From Rugamonas apoptosis (lineage in GTDB: Bacteria > Pseudomonadota > Gammaproteobacteria > Burkholderiales > Burkholderiaceae_D), in the NCBI RefSeq assembly GCF_014042355.1, contig NZ_JACEZU010000003.1, positions 248,001 to 312,000 on the forward strand: a DNA stretch of 64,000 nt, in the 5' to 3' direction. Under the pieces are notes generated by a model. That model made no database searches. It saw only the letters and a list, made by a program, of their open reading frames with translations, and was not told the DNA's origin. Both the position numbers and the translations under genes were made by a program. This document shows, one piece after another, positions 1 through 9,511 of the stretch; within the stretch, counting starts at the first letter, position 1, and every line of letters starts with the position of its first letter.

Positions 1-853
1 GGAATTGCGACAGCTCGGGCGGGCAGTTCATGGCCACTTCCAGCCGTACCGAGGTGCCGAACTGGCGCCCCTGCAATTCGCCCTTGAGGGCCTGGCGCAG
101 GTTCTTCACTTCATCCTCGTCCACCCACAGGTCGCTGTCGCGGGTCACGCGGAACTGGGAATAGGCGATCACTTCGCGCCCGGCGAACAGGTCCGAGATG
201 TGGGCGTGGATGATGGACGAGAGCAGGCAGAACGACACGCCGCCGCTCTTGGACAGATGGTCGGGCAGCCGGATCACACGCGGCAGCACACGCGGCGCCT
301 TGACGATGGCGATCGCCGTGCCGCGGCCGAACGCATCCTTGCCCGACAGCGAGACGATGAAATTGAGACTCTTGTTGACCACCTGGGGGAAGGGGTGGGC
401 CGGGTCCAGTCCGATCGGGGTCAGCAAAGGCCGTACTTCGCGCTCGAAATACTCCTTCACCCAGGCCCGCTGGCCTTCGTTGCGCTCGTTGTGGCGCACC
501 AGGTGCACGCCTTTGGCTTGCAATTGCGGCAATACTTCCTGGTTCAGGATTTCGTACTGGTGCGCCACCAGCGCGTGGCATTCCTGGCTGATGCGGCTCA
601 GCGTGGCCGTCAGGGCAGGGTGTTCGGACAGCGGGCCGTCCACGCTGGCGGCCGCCAGCAGGCTGGCCACCCGCACTTCGAAGAACTCGTCCAGGTTGCT
701 GCTGGCGATGCACAGGTAGCGCAAGCGCTCCAGCAACGGGATGCTGCGATCCTCGGCCTGGGCCAGCACCCGCCGGTTAAAGGCGAGCTGGGACAGTTCC
801 CGATCAAGAAAAATGCTGGACGTACCAGCTTCCGCGCGCAAATCAGGCTTCAT
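1..853 (-). CDS. ppk: Polyphosphate kinase 1, N-terminal part (cut by window edge)
   Basis: Makes inorganic polyphosphate from ATP. Reading leftward from ATG at 851-853, the protein begins MKPDLRAEAGTSSIFLDREL and continues with LSQLAFNRRVLAQAED and SSNLDEFFEVRVA, which are N-terminal signatures of the PPK1 family. About 284 of the usual ~690 residues are inside the window, so the catalytic histidine domains lie outside it. The gene is divergent from pstS and has its own Pho box and -10 element on the minus strand, so it should be induced by phosphate starvation together with the pst genes. Identity is firm from sequence; regulation is inferred. Confidence 0.95.
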   Translation of the reverse strand, partial: MKPDLRAEAGTSSIFLDRELSQLAFNRRVLAQAEDRSIPLLERLRYLCIASSNLDEFFEVRVASLLAAASVDGPLSEHPALTATLSRISQECHALVAHQYEILNQEVLPQLQAKGVHLVRHNERNEGQRAWVKEYFEREVRPLLTPIGLDPAHPFPQVVNKSLNFIVSLSGKDAFGRGTAIAIVKAPRVLPRVIRLPDHLSKSGGVSFCLLSSIIHAHISDLFAGREVIAYSQFRVTRDSDLWVDEDEVKNLRQALKGELQGRQFGTSVRLEVAMNCPPELSQF

Positions 854-922
854 GGTTTTCTTGTTCACTTTGCAGATAATAGATTCTAGCCTGTCATTAG
901 TATGTATGTAACACAGCGCGCC

Positions 923-955
923 AGTGTAGATGTCAAATATGACAAGTCCATGACA
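923..955 (-). promoter_or_regulatory. Pho box and -10 element for ppk
   Basis: On the minus strand the sequence reads TGTCATG, four bases, TGTCATA, which is two 7-bp PhoB half-sites at the canonical 11-bp repeat (955 down to 938). Nine bases further on lies TACACT (928-923), a plausible -10. A Pho box normally replaces the -35 element. The spacing is the same as at the pstS promoter on the other strand. Confidence 0.85.
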
Positions 956-1069
956 CGGGCTGTCATAATTGCCCCTCCAGGCCGTCCGATTGTGACAAGA
1001 AGGGGTAAGATGCTGGGCAAATCGCCCCCTCTCATACTGTATCCGCGCCGTTTCCACTGAATTACACCG

Positions 1070-1103
1070 ATGTCATAAACCTGTCATATTTCGCCGGTAG
1101 ACT
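1070..1103 (+). promoter_or_regulatory. Pho box and -10 element for pstS
   Basis: ATGTCATAAACCTGTCATA (1070-1088) contains two TGTCATA half-sites separated by four bases, close to the PhoB consensus. TAGACT at 1098-1103 lies nine bases downstream and serves as -10. Further TGTCATA half-sites stand alone near 962 and 1120. This should drive pstS and the genes after it in low phosphate. Confidence 0.9.
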
Positions 1104-1145
1104 GCGCAGCATTCCAACCCCTGTCATACTCTTGAAGGACTAGTT

Positions 1146-2192
1146 ATGCGAATGAAACAGTTGTTGACCTCGATGGTCGCCGGCGCCGCCGCCGTGATGG
1201 CATTCTCGTCCGCCGCCTCGGCTGCCGACATGACCGGCGCGGGTTCGACCTTCATGTATCCGATCGCCGCCAAGTGGGCTGAATCGTACAAAAGCGCCAG
1301 CGGCAACGGCCTGAACTACCAGTCCGTCGGCTCCGGCGCCGGCATCAAGCAGATCAAAGCCAAGACCGTCGATTTCGGCGCCTCCGACATGCCGCTCAAG
1401 GCCGAGGAGCTGGACGCGGAAGGCTTGATGCAATTCCCCGCCATCATGGGCGGCGTGGTGACCGTGGTGAACATCGACGGCATCGCCCCTGGCCAGCTGA
1501 AACTGACCGGTCCCGTGGTGGCCGACATCTACCTGGGCAAGGTCAAGCAGTGGAATGACGCGGAAATCGCCGCCCTCAACCCTGGCGTGAAACTGCCGGC
1601 CGCCGAGATTACCGTGGTGCACCGCGCCGATGGTTCCGGCACCTCCTTCCTGTTCACCGACTTCCTGTCCAAGACCAGCGCCGAATTCAAGACCAAGATC
1701 GGTTCCGGCACCGCCGTCAAGTGGGTGACGGGCGTGGGGGGCAAGGGCAATGAAGGCGTGGCCGCCAACGTGCAGCGCATCAAGGGCTCGATCGGCTACG
1801 TGGAATGGGCTTACGCCAAGAAGAACAAGATGGCGCACACCCAGCTGAAGAACAAGGACGGCAATTTCCTGCAGCCGGACGACGACTTCTTCAAAGCCGC
1901 CGCCGCTTCGGCCGAATGGGCCAAGACCCCCGGCTTCGGCGTGGTGCTGACCGACCAGGCCGGCAAGAACTCGTGGCCGATCACGGGCGTGACTTTCATC
2001 CTGATGCACAAGCAACAGGCTGACGCCGCCAAGGGCAAGGAAGTGGTCAAGTTCTTCGACTGGGCCTTCAAGAACGGCGGCGCCGCCGCCACCGAGCTCG
2101 ACTACGTGCCGCTGCCGGCCACCGTCGTCAAGCTGGTGCAGGACGCCTGGAAAGCCAACCTGAAGGACGCTTCGGGCAAGGCCATCTACTAA
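1146..2192 (+). CDS. pstS: Phosphate ABC transporter, periplasmic binding protein PstS
   Basis: High-affinity phosphate-binding protein that delivers phosphate to PstCA. It is 348 residues long with a Sec signal peptide ending near AASAAD (about residue 27), followed by the family signature GAGSTFMYPIAAKWAESY, the ligand-loop region SGAGIKQI, and VHRADGSGTSFLF. ATG at 1146 follows a purine-rich stretch (GAAGGA). It is the first gene of pstSCAB-phoU-phoBR and lies directly behind a Pho box. Two stem-loops after the stop codon probably keep its transcript more abundant than that of the downstream genes. Confidence 0.97.
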   Translation: MRMKQLLTSMVAGAAAVMAFSSAASAADMTGAGSTFMYPIAAKWAESYKSASGNGLNYQSVGSGAGIKQIKAKTVDFGASDMPLKAEELDAEGLMQFPAIMGGVVTVVNIDGIAPGQLKLTGPVVADIYLGKVKQWNDAEIAALNPGVKLPAAEITVVHRADGSGTSFLFTDFLSKTSAEFKTKIGSGTAVKWVTGVGGKGNEGVAANVQRIKGSIGYVEWAYAKKNKMAHTQLKNKDGNFLQPDDDFFKAAAASAEWAKTPGFGVVLTDQAGKNSWPITGVTFILMHKQQADAAKGKEVVKFFDWAFKNGGAAATELDYVPLPATVVKLVQDAWKANLKDASGKAIY

Positions 2193-2200
2193 ACGGATCG

Positions 2201-2277
2201 CCCCTGGTTCACCGCGCCTGAGAGAGCGGCGGGCCAGGGGGTTAGCCTGCATCGCTCGACCCGGGCGGCGCAGGCTA
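2201..2277 (+). terminator. Two stem-loops between pstS and pstC (attenuator-like)
   Basis: CCCCTGG (2201-2207) pairs with CCAGGGG (2234-2240), and TAGCCTGC (2243-2250) pairs with GCAGGCTA (2270-2277). No T-run follows, so this looks like a partial terminator or an mRNA-stabilising element. Such a structure explains how a periplasmic binding protein can be made in excess over its membrane partners. Pairing is seen; function is inferred. Confidence 0.65.
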
Positions 2278-2306
2278 GCTGTCATCCCAGAGATAAAAAA
2301 AACCAT

Positions 2307-3401
2307 ATGAGCGCTGAACTTATTTCCCCGCCCGTCATCCAGCCGGAGCCCACCATGAGCGTCACCGTCCATCCCGCCCCAGCGGCCCAGCCTGTCGTCT
2401 CGACGGCGCGCGCGCAGGCCGCCGCCGAGGCGGAGCAGGCCGCCAGCCTGGCCGCCATGCACGCGACCATGCGCAAGCAGCGCATCCAGGACTTCATCTT
2501 CCACAAGCTGACGATGACGTTCGCGCTGTCCGTGCTGGCGGTGCTGATCGGTATCATCATCTCGCTGATGATAGGCGCCTGGCCCGCGTTCAAGGAATTC
2601 GGCCCGGCCTTCATCACCACCGTCGAATGGGACCCCGTCAACGACAAGTTCGGCGCCCTGATCGCCATCGTCGGCACCCTGGCCACTTCCGGCATCGCGC
2701 TGCTGATCGCGTTTCCCGTCAGCTTCGGCATCGCCCTGTTCCTGACCGAGATCTGCCCACCCTGGCTGCGCCGCCCGATGGGCACGGCCGTGGAATTGCT
2801 GGCCGGCGTGCCGTCCATCATCTACGGCATGTGGGGCTTGTTCGTGTTCGCGCCGCTGTTCGCCGACTACGTGCAGCCGCTGCTGAAAAACACCATCGGC
2901 CACTTGCCGCTGATCGGGCAGTTCTTCAGCGGCCCCACCATGGGTATCGGCATCCTGACGGCCGGCCTGATCCTGGCCGTGATGATCATCCCCTTCATTT
3001 CCTCCGTGATGCGCGACGTGTTCGAGATCGTGCCGGCCGTGCTGAAGGAATCGGCCTACGGCCTGGGCTGCACCCGGTGGGAAGTGGTGCGCAAGATCGT
3101 GCTGCCTTACACCAAGACCGGCGTGGTGGGCGGCGTCATGCTGGGCCTGGGCCGCGCGCTGGGCGAAACCATGGCCGTCACCTTCGTGATCGGCAATGCC
3201 AACGAATTGTCGCTGTCGCTGTTCTCGGCCGGCAACAGCATCGCCTCCACGCTGGCCAATGAATTCGCGGAAGCGGAATCGAAGCTGCATGTATCGTCGC
3301 TGTACGCGCTGGCCTTGATCCTGTTTGCCATCACCTTTATCGTCCTGTCGGCCGCCAAGATCATGTTGGCCGGAATGTCTCGCAAGGAAGGCGTGAAATA
3401 A
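2307..3401 (+). CDS. pstC: Phosphate ABC transporter permease PstC
   Basis: One of two membrane channel subunits of the Pst importer. The 364-residue protein has a long hydrophilic, Ala-rich N-terminus (about 65 residues), then the first membrane segment ([17 protein letters not shown]) and the permease motif [20 protein letters not shown] with the EAA-loop pattern for contact with PstB. ATG at 2307 has only a weak ribosome site. ATG at 2355 ([10 protein letters not shown]) has GGAG at a good distance and could be the true start. The stop codon overlaps the start of pstA by one base. Confidence 0.95.
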   Translation: MSAELISPPVIQPEPTMSVTVHPAPAAQPVVSTARAQAAAEAEQAASLAAMHATMRKQRIQDFIFHKLTMTFALSVLAVLIGIIISLMIGAWPAFKEFGPAFITTVEWDPVNDKFGALIAIVGTLATSGIALLIAFPVSFGIALFLTEICPPWLRRPMGTAVELLAGVPSIIYGMWGLFVFAPLFADYVQPLLKNTIGHLPLIGQFFSGPTMGIGILTAGLILAVMIIPFISSVMRDVFEIVPAVLKESAYGLGCTRWEVVRKIVLPYTKTGVVGGVMLGLGRALGETMAVTFVIGNANELSLSLFSAGNSIASTLANEFAEAESKLHVSSLYALALILFAITFIVLSAAKIMLAGMSRKEGVK

Positions 3402-4258
3402 TGACCCAAGCAATCAACCCCGTCTACCGCAAGCGCCTGTTCGTGCACCGGGTCGGCATCGCGCTGTCGGTGGCCGCCATGTCGCTGGGCCTGGCGTTCC
3501 TGGTCTGGATCCTGGCCACCTTGCTGTTCAAGGGCTTCGGCGCGCTGAGCATGGTCATGTTCACCCAGAACACGCCGGCGCCCGGCAGCGAAGGTGGCGG
3601 CTTGCTGAACGCCATCGTGGGCAGCCTGATGCTGGTCGGCCTGTCGACCCTGATCAGCACCCCGGTCGGCATCCTGGCCGGCATCTACCTGGCCGAATAT
3701 GGCGACGAGAACAAGGTGGCGCATGTGACGCGCTTCGTGACGGACATCATGCTGTCGGCGCCGTCGATCGTGATCGGCCTGTTCGTGTACGCCATGTACG
3801 TGGCCAGCGTGAAGCACTTTTCCGGCTACGCGGGTACCATCGCGCTGGCCCTGATCGCCGTGCCGGTGGTGGTGCGCACCACTGACAACATGCTGCGCCT
3901 GGTGCCCAACAGCCTGCTGGAAGCGGCGTTCGCGCTGGGCGCGCCGCGCTGGAAGGTGGCCTTGCTGGTGCGCCTGCGCGCCGTCAAGGCCGGTGTGGTG
4001 ACGGGCGTGCTGCTGGCGCTGGCCCGCATTTCCGGCGAAACGGCGCCGCTGCTGTTCACGGCCCTGAACAACCAGTTCTTCAGCGCCGACATGAACCGGC
4101 CGCTGGCCAACCTGCCGGTGGTGATCTACCAGTTCGCCATGAGCCCGTACGACAACTGGCGCAGCCTGGCCTGGGGCGGGGCGCTGCTGGTGACTTTCAG
4201 CGTCCTGGCCCTGAATATCCTGTCGCGCACGGTGTTCCACCAGCGCACTCCGAATTGA
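3401..4258 (+). CDS. pstA: Phosphate ABC transporter permease PstA
   Basis: Second channel subunit of the Pst importer, 285 residues with about six hydrophobic segments. It carries the family stretches [16 protein letters not shown] and [16 protein letters not shown] and the EAA loop [17 protein letters not shown], then [23 protein letters not shown] overlaps the pstC stop (TAATG), so the two are translationally coupled. pstB follows 28 bases later. Confidence 0.96.
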   Translation: MTQAINPVYRKRLFVHRVGIALSVAAMSLGLAFLVWILATLLFKGFGALSMVMFTQNTPAPGSEGGGLLNAIVGSLMLVGLSTLISTPVGILAGIYLAEYGDENKVAHVTRFVTDIMLSAPSIVIGLFVYAMYVASVKHFSGYAGTIALALIAVPVVVRTTDNMLRLVPNSLLEAAFALGAPRWKVALLVRLRAVKAGVVTGVLLALARISGETAPLLFTALNNQFFSADMNRPLANLPVVIYQFAMSPYDNWRSLAWGGALLVTFSVLALNILSRTVFHQRTPN

Positions 4259-4286
4259 ACGACGCATCGCATCCACGAGCATAACT

Positions 4287-5087
4287 ATGAATACGCAACT
4301 GATCCAGGAACCCGCCGCCGCCATGACGTCCAAGCGCAAGACCATCGAGATTTCCGGCCTCAATTTCTTCTACGGCAAAACGCAGAGCCTGACCAACGTC
4401 AACCTCGACATTCATGAACGCCAGGTGACGGCCTTCATCGGCCCGTCCGGCTGCGGCAAGTCGACCCTGCTGCGCACGCTCAACCGCATGTACGACCTGT
4501 ACCCGGGCCAGCGCGCGGAAGGTTCCATCATTTATCGCGGCAAGAATATCCTGGAGCCGGACCAGGACGTCAACATGCTGCGCGCCAAGGTCGGCATGGT
4601 GTTCCAGAAACCAACCCCGTTCCCCATGTCGGTGTACGATAATATTGCCTTCGGCGTGCGCCTGTATGAAGACCTGTCCAAGGGCGAGATGGACGAGCGC
4701 GTGGAATGGGCGCTGAAAAAGGCGGCCCTGTGGACCGAAGTGAAGGATAAGCTGAACAAGAGCGGCTTGTCGCTGTCGGGCGGCCAGCAGCAGCGTTTGT
4801 GCATCGCGCGCGGCGTGGCCGTGCGGCCGGACGTGCTGCTGCTGGATGAACCGACCTCGGCGCTGGACCCGATCTCGACTTCCAAGGTGGAAGAGCTGAT
4901 CTCGGAACTGAAGCAGGATTACACCATCGCCATCGTCACCCACAACATGCAGCAGGCGGCCCGCTGCTCCGACTACACGGCCTATATGTACTTGGGCGAA
5001 CTGGTCGAATTCGGCGAGACGGACCAGATCTTCATGAACCCGGCCCGCAAGGAAACCCAGGATTACATCACGGGCCGCTTCGGCTAA
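4287..5087 (+). CDS. pstB: Phosphate ABC transporter ATP-binding protein PstB
   Basis: ATPase that powers phosphate import through PstCA. The 266-residue protein shows Walker [10 protein letters not shown] (near residue 50), a Q-loop in [21 protein letters not shown], signature LSGGQQQR, Walker [14 protein letters not shown] and the switch histidine in VTHNMQQA. About 17 residues precede the usual family start ([15 protein letters not shown]). It lies between pstA and phoU in the usual order. Confidence 0.97.
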   Translation: MNTQLIQEPAAAMTSKRKTIEISGLNFFYGKTQSLTNVNLDIHERQVTAFIGPSGCGKSTLLRTLNRMYDLYPGQRAEGSIIYRGKNILEPDQDVNMLRAKVGMVFQKPTPFPMSVYDNIAFGVRLYEDLSKGEMDERVEWALKKAALWTEVKDKLNKSGLSLSGGQQQRLCIARGVAVRPDVLLLDEPTSALDPISTSKVEELISELKQDYTIAIVTHNMQQAARCSDYTAYMYLGELVEFGETDQIFMNPARKETQDYITGRFG

Positions 5088-5127
5088 CCTTATAATATCA
5101 ACAACATTGTTACGAAGAGAGACCAGC

Positions 5128-5832
5128 ATGTTAGGCGAGCATTCCTCCAAGCAGTACGACCAAGAACTCGAAGCCATCCGCTCCAAGGTGTTGCTGATGG
5201 GCGGCATCGTCGAGACCCAGTTCCTCGACGCCATGACCTGCTTCCGCATCGGTAACCCCGAGCGCGCCGACCGCGTGATCCGCGAGGACGACACCGTCAA
5301 CCAGCTGGAAGTGTCGCTGGACGACGCCTGCAGCCACCTGATCGTGCGCCGCCAGCCGGCCGCCAACGATCTGCGCACCATCATGGCCACCATCAAGGTG
5401 ATCACCGACCTGGAACGGATCGGCGACGAAGCCACCAAGATCGCCCGCACGGCCAAGTCCCTGCATGCGCGCGGCGCCGTCACCGTCAACCATTACGAGA
5501 TGGTGCGTGGCATCGCCAACAACACCAGCGACATGCTGCACGACGCGCTCGACGCCTTCGCCCGCAACGATGGCAAGCAAGCCTTGCAGCTGATCGCCCA
5601 GGATGCCGTGATCGACCATGAATTCCGCTCCATCATGCGCAACCTGATCACCTTCATGATGGAAGACCCGCGCACCATCTCGGCCGCGCTCGATACGCTG
5701 TGGGTGGCCAAGGCCATTGAACGCATCGGCGACCATGCCAAGAACATTGCCGAGTACGTGATCTACGTGGTCGAAGGGCGCGACATCCGCCACAGCAAGA
5801 CCGTTCCATTGGCCGACGACAGCGCCGAGTAA
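5128..5832 (+). CDS. phoU: Phosphate signalling protein PhoU
   Basis: Links PstB to the sensor PhoR and keeps the Pho regulon off when phosphate is plentiful. The 234-residue, all-helical protein has the two PhoU repeats, with metal-site type motifs such as ERIGDEATKIAR and ERIGDHAKNIAEYVIYV. I choose ATG at 5128 (MLGEHSSKQYDQELEAI) because GAAGAGAG precedes it at a suitable distance; an in-frame TTG at 5107 has no such site. TATAAT at about 5092-5097, between pstB and phoU, could give an internal promoter, but no clear -35 is seen. Confidence 0.95.
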   Translation: MLGEHSSKQYDQELEAIRSKVLLMGGIVETQFLDAMTCFRIGNPERADRVIREDDTVNQLEVSLDDACSHLIVRRQPAANDLRTIMATIKVITDLERIGDEATKIARTAKSLHARGAVTVNHYEMVRGIANNTSDMLHDALDAFARNDGKQALQLIAQDAVIDHEFRSIMRNLITFMMEDPRTISAALDTLWVAKAIERIGDHAKNIAEYVIYVVEGRDIRHSKTVPLADDSAE

Positions 5833-5850
5833 CCGGTAACACTGAGACAC

Positions 5851-6540
5851 ATGGCAACCGACAAAACCACCATACTGATCGTTGAAGATGAACCGGCCAT
5901 CGTCGAGCTGGTGACGTTCTCGCTGCGCGAAGCGGGCTGGAACTGCTGCGCCGTGCCCACCGTGGGCGAAGCGTGGGACTTCATCCAGCACCGCACGCCC
6001 CAGCTGATCCTGCTGGACTGGATGCTGCCCGACCAGACCGGCCTGCGCCTGCTGGCGCGCATCCGCGCCGACCGCCAGTTCAATGAAATCCCCGTCATCA
6101 TGTTGACGGCCAAGAGCATGGAAGAGGACAAGCTGGCTGGCTTGAACAGCGGCGCCGACGACTACATCACCAAGCCGTTCTCGCCGCGCGAACTGCTGGC
6201 CCGCGCCAAGGCCCTGCTGCGCCGCAAGAGCCCGGAGCATGCCCAGGCCACCATGCGGGCCGCTAATGTGCTGCTGGACCCGGTCAGCTGCACCGTCATG
6301 CTGGACCAGCAGAAGATCGACATCGGCCACGCCGAATACAAGCTGCTCAAGTTCCTGCTGGCCCATCCCGAGCGCGTGTTCTCGCGCAGCCAGTTGCTCG
6401 ACAAGGTGTGGGGCGACCATGTGGTGATCGAGGAACGCACGGTGGATGTGCACGTGCTGCGCCTGCGCAAGGCATTGAAAGAGGCCGAGCATTTGATCCG
6501 CACCGTGCGCAGCGTCGGCTACATGCTGTCAGAAAAATAA
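5851..6540 (+). CDS. phoB: Phosphate response regulator PhoB
   Basis: OmpR-family transcription factor that binds Pho boxes. In its 229 residues, an N-terminal receiver domain has the acidic pair in VEDEP, the phospho-acceptor Asp56 in LLDWMLPD, Thr in MLTAKS and Lys in ITKPFSPRE. The C-terminal winged helix holds LLDKVWGDHVVIEERTVDVH and the recognition stretch VLRLRKAL. It presumably acts on the two Pho boxes at 923-1103 in this same locus. phoR follows after three bases. Confidence 0.97.
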   Translation: MATDKTTILIVEDEPAIVELVTFSLREAGWNCCAVPTVGEAWDFIQHRTPQLILLDWMLPDQTGLRLLARIRADRQFNEIPVIMLTAKSMEEDKLAGLNSGADDYITKPFSPRELLARAKALLRRKSPEHAQATMRAANVLLDPVSCTVMLDQQKIDIGHAEYKLLKFLLAHPERVFSRSQLLDKVWGDHVVIEERTVDVHVLRLRKALKEAEHLIRTVRSVGYMLSEK

Positions 6541-6543
6541 ATC

Positions 6544-7857
6544 ATGAATCCAAAACTGTTGTTCTGGGTGCCCGCCGCGTTGCGCATGGGCTTGATCCTG
6601 GCGGGCCTGGGCGTGTTGTGGTTCCTGTTCGGCGCCATGCCGGCGCTGGCCGTGGCCACGTTGGCCATGTCCGTGCTGGTGTTCATCCAGCTCGGTTATC
6701 TGTACCAGCTGAGCGGCTGGCTGGAAGATCCGCAAAGCGCCAAACTGCCCGATGGCTGGGGCGCCTGGACCGACATCTTCTCCCGCCTGTACAAGCTGCG
6801 CCGCGACGATGAGAAGAACCAGGCCGAGCTGACCGAATGGCTGGCCCGCTTCCGCCAGGCCATGCATTTGCTGCCGGACGGCGTGGTGATCATGGACGAC
6901 GTGCTGTTTCTCGAATGGTGCAACCCGGCCGCCGAGCAGCACCTGGGCCTGACCCACGAGCGCGACAAGGGCATGCGCGTGACCAACCTGGTGCGCAATC
7001 CCGATTTCATGGACTACATCATCCTGGGCCGCTACGACCAGCCGCTCACGCTGAGCTTCCGCGAGCGCAAGCTGATCGTTCACATCATCCCGTTCGAGAA
7101 CCGGCGCCAGATCCTCGTCACGCACGACGCCACGGAGACGGAACGGATCGAGGAAATGCGGCGCGACTTCATCGCCAACGCCTCGCACGAACTGCGTACG
7201 CCGCTGACGGTGATCGTGGGCTTCCTGGAAATCGCCGCCTCGGAAGACCTGGACGCGGCCACCCGCGGCGCCCACCTGAAGCTGATGACGGAGCAGGGCC
7301 ACCGCATGCAGAACCTGATCGAGGACATGCTGACCTTGTCGCGGCTGGAGTCGGTGGATTATCCGATGCGGCCGGAACGGGTCGACATCGTCAAGCTGAT
7401 GGGCCAGGTGCAGCGCGACGCGCGCGCGCTGTCGGCCGGCAAGCACGAGATCACGATGGACGTGTCGGGTCCGGACGTGATGGGCAGCATGGAAGAGCTG
7501 CACTCGGCGTTCGGCAACCTGGCCTCGAATGCCGTGCGCTACACGCCGGCCGGTGGCAGGATCCACTTGTCGTGGCAGGAAGGGCCGGCCGGCATCAAGT
7601 TCAAGGTGGAGGACACGGGCATCGGCATCAGTCCCGAGCACATCTCGCGCCTGACCGAGCGCTTCTACCGGGTCGACAAGAGCCGTTCGCGCGAAACCCA
7701 GGGTACGGGCCTGGGCCTGGCCATCGTCAAGCACGTGCTGCTGCGCCACGGCGGCACGCTGCAGATCAAATCCGAAGCGGGCAAGGGCAGCAGCTTCATC
7801 GTCTGCCTGCCCAAGACCGCCATCGCCTCCAAACAGCCGGAACTCCTGCTGGGCTGA
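6544..7857 (+). CDS. phoR: Phosphate sensor histidine kinase PhoR
   Basis: Membrane-anchored kinase for PhoB. The 437-residue protein starts with two hydrophobic segments (about residues 10-55), followed by a linker and a PAS-like domain (about 95-190). The H-box is NASHELRTPL with His215. The N-box is FGNLASNAVRYTP and the G boxes are VEDTGIGI and GTGLGLAIVKHV. No large periplasmic domain is present, as usual for PhoR, which senses through PstSCAB and PhoU. It ends the operon and a strong terminator follows. Confidence 0.97.
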   Translation: MNPKLLFWVPAALRMGLILAGLGVLWFLFGAMPALAVATLAMSVLVFIQLGYLYQLSGWLEDPQSAKLPDGWGAWTDIFSRLYKLRRDDEKNQAELTEWLARFRQAMHLLPDGVVIMDDVLFLEWCNPAAEQHLGLTHERDKGMRVTNLVRNPDFMDYIILGRYDQPLTLSFRERKLIVHIIPFENRRQILVTHDATETERIEEMRRDFIANASHELRTPLTVIVGFLEIAASEDLDAATRGAHLKLMTEQGHRMQNLIEDMLTLSRLESVDYPMRPERVDIVKLMGQVQRDARALSAGKHEITMDVSGPDVMGSMEELHSAFGNLASNAVRYTPAGGRIHLSWQEGPAGIKFKVEDTGIGISPEHISRLTERFYRVDKSRSRETQGTGLGLAIVKHVLLRHGGTLQIKSEAGKGSSFIVCLPKTAIASKQPELLLG

Positions 7858-7882
7858 TCTCGTCCAGTTCCTAAAATAGATC

Positions 7883-7917
7883 AAAAGGCCCCCCAGCCCA
7901 GCGCTGCGGGGCCTTTT
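7883..7917. terminator. Terminator after phoR
   Basis: AAAAGGCCCC at 7883-7892 pairs with GGGGCCTTTT at 7908-7917, with an extra GC-rich interior. A-run and T-run flank both sides, so it may stop transcription in either direction. It closes the pst-pho operon. Confidence 0.9.
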
Positions 7918-7999
7918 GCTTTTCTTGATGCACATTGTGGCGCCTGGCGGTGCCGGAAACGTAGACTGGCCCCCGTCGCGCTTGCATGGCGCTTTGCTG

Positions 8000-8027
8000 T
8001 TGACATCACTATATAAAATAATATAAT
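8000..8027 (+). promoter_or_regulatory. Near-consensus sigma-70 promoter
   Basis: TTGACA at 8000-8005 and TATAAT at 8022-8027 are separated by 16 bases in a strikingly AT-rich stretch. Both hexamers are perfect. It stands about 75 bases before the carboxymuconolactone decarboxylase-like gene. Confidence 0.88.
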
Positions 8028-8100
8028 GTGTACTTGTAGAGTGATGTGACAACCCGATCCGTACAACCCAATCCGTATCTATATTTTCAAAGGAATAGCG

Positions 8101-8457
8101 ATGAGCACCCCATTGACCGGTTTTCGCGAACTGACCCAGGCCGTTTCCACCCAACTGGCCACGCTGCGCGCGGACATGCCGGAGGTGATGAAAGGCTTTA
8201 GCGACATGGCCCGCGCCGCCACCAAGGATGGCGCGCTGGATAAGAAGGCCAAGGAATTGATCGCGCTGGCGCTGGGCGTGGCCGTGCGCTGCGATGCCTG
8301 TATCGGTTTTCACGTCCAGGCCCTGGTTCAGCTGGGCGTGACCAAGGCCGAGCTGGAGGAGGCGCTGGCCATGGCCGTCTACATGGGCGGCGGCCCGTCG
8401 CTGATGTATTCGGCCAATGCGATGGCGGCCTTTGCCGAGTTCTCCGCGGCGAAGTAA
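8101..8457 (+). CDS. Carboxymuconolactone decarboxylase/AhpD-like protein
   Basis: A 118-residue helical protein with the CMD-domain signature: LDKKAKELIALALGVAVRC, then Cys-Asp-Ala-Cys and a His a few residues later (CDACIGFH), followed by GVTKAELEEALAMAVYMGGG. In AhpD-type proteins the CxxC pair is a redox-active disulfide and the His assists proton transfer. This suggests a peroxidase-related or thiol-redox role rather than true decarboxylation. ATG at 8101 follows AAAGGA. It is monocistronic behind a strong promoter. The substrate cannot be told from sequence. Confidence 0.85.
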   Translation: MSTPLTGFRELTQAVSTQLATLRADMPEVMKGFSDMARAATKDGALDKKAKELIALALGVAVRCDACIGFHVQALVQLGVTKAELEEALAMAVYMGGGPSLMYSANAMAAFAEFSAAK

Positions 8458-8561
8458 GCGTTCTGCCCGCAGGGTGGGGCGTCTTAAGGTGGTTCTCAGG
8501 GGCAAGGCCGGCAATTGGTATACAATCTGCGGCGCCGACTTTTCCCCACCATCACCACCAC

Positions 8562-9473
8562 ATGCACCCTAGACGCCTCTTTACTTTCGCACTCGCCGCG
8601 TTCGCGCTGGCCGCCTGCAGCACCACGCCCCACGTCGATACGTCCCCGGCGGCAACGCCCCTGGCGGCACCACAACCACCGCGCAAGATCAAGATCGGCC
8701 TGGCGCTGGGCGGCGGCGCGGCGCGCGGTTTTGCCCATATCGGCGTGATCAAGGCACTCGAAGCGCAGGGCATCTATCCCGATATCGTGGTCGGCACCAG
8801 CGCCGGCAGCGTGGTCGGCGCCATGTACGCGGCCGGCAACACGGGTTTCCAGCTGCAAAAGATGGCGTTTGATATGGACGAGGCCGCCATTTCGGACTGG
8901 GCCTTGCCCCTGTTCGGCAAGAGTTCCGGCGTGCTCAAGGGGGAGGCCCTGCAAGCCTATGTGAACAAGGCCGTTAACAACCAGCCCATGGAAAAGCTCA
9001 AGATTCCGTTTGGCGCCGTGGCGTCCGACCTGAAGACGGGCCAGCCTATCTTGTTCCAGCGTGGTAATACGGGTATGGCCGTGCGGGCATCGTCGTCCGT
9101 GCCGGGCGTGTTCCAGCCGGTGGCCATCAACGGCCACACCTATGTGGACGGCGGCCTGGTGGCGCCGGTGCCGGTGCGTTTCGCGCGCGACATGGGGGCT
9201 GACTTCATCATCGCCGTCAATATTTCCACCCAGGCTGACGCGCAAGCGACCGTCAGTTCGCTGGAAGTGATCATGCAAACCTTCAGCATCATGGGCCAGC
9301 GCATCAACCAGTTCGAACTGAAGGATGCCGACATCGTGATCCAGCCCGCGCTGGGCAAGATGGGCAGCAGCGATTTCAACAGCCGCAACCAGGCCATCCT
9401 GGCCGGCGAGCAGGCGGCGGCCGCTTTAATGCCGCAAATCAAGCAAAAACTTGAAGCCAAGCGCAGACCATAA
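8562..9473 (+). CDS. Patatin-like phospholipase lipoprotein (RssA/NTE type)
   Basis: A 303-residue predicted lipoprotein. The signal peptide has lipobox LAAC with Cys19. The patatin domain begins at about residue 43 with the oxyanion-hole GGGAARG, then the nucleophile elbow GTSAG (Ser80), and the catalytic Asp in VDGGLVAPVPV (Asp196). The Ser-Asp dyad is intact, so it should be an active lipid acyl hydrolase at the inner face of the outer membrane or the periplasmic side. A possible -10 (TACAAT) is near 8521. The next gene starts 38 bases later. Confidence 0.88.
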   Translation: MHPRRLFTFALAAFALAACSTTPHVDTSPAATPLAAPQPPRKIKIGLALGGGAARGFAHIGVIKALEAQGIYPDIVVGTSAGSVVGAMYAAGNTGFQLQKMAFDMDEAAISDWALPLFGKSSGVLKGEALQAYVNKAVNNQPMEKLKIPFGAVASDLKTGQPILFQRGNTGMAVRASSSVPGVFQPVAINGHTYVDGGLVAPVPVRFARDMGADFIIAVNISTQADAQATVSSLEVIMQTFSIMGQRINQFELKDADIVIQPALGKMGSSDFNSRNQAILAGEQAAAALMPQIKQKLEAKRRP

Positions 9474-9511
9474 CGGCGTACAATCGTCGTTCAATTTTTT
9501 AGGGAAGTAAC

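Noticed and set aside
1140..3413. A 757-codon open frame on the minus strand opposite pstS and pstC
   Set aside because: It is antisense to two certain genes, His/Gly/Gln-rich as expected from GC-rich codons read backwards, and has no start signal.
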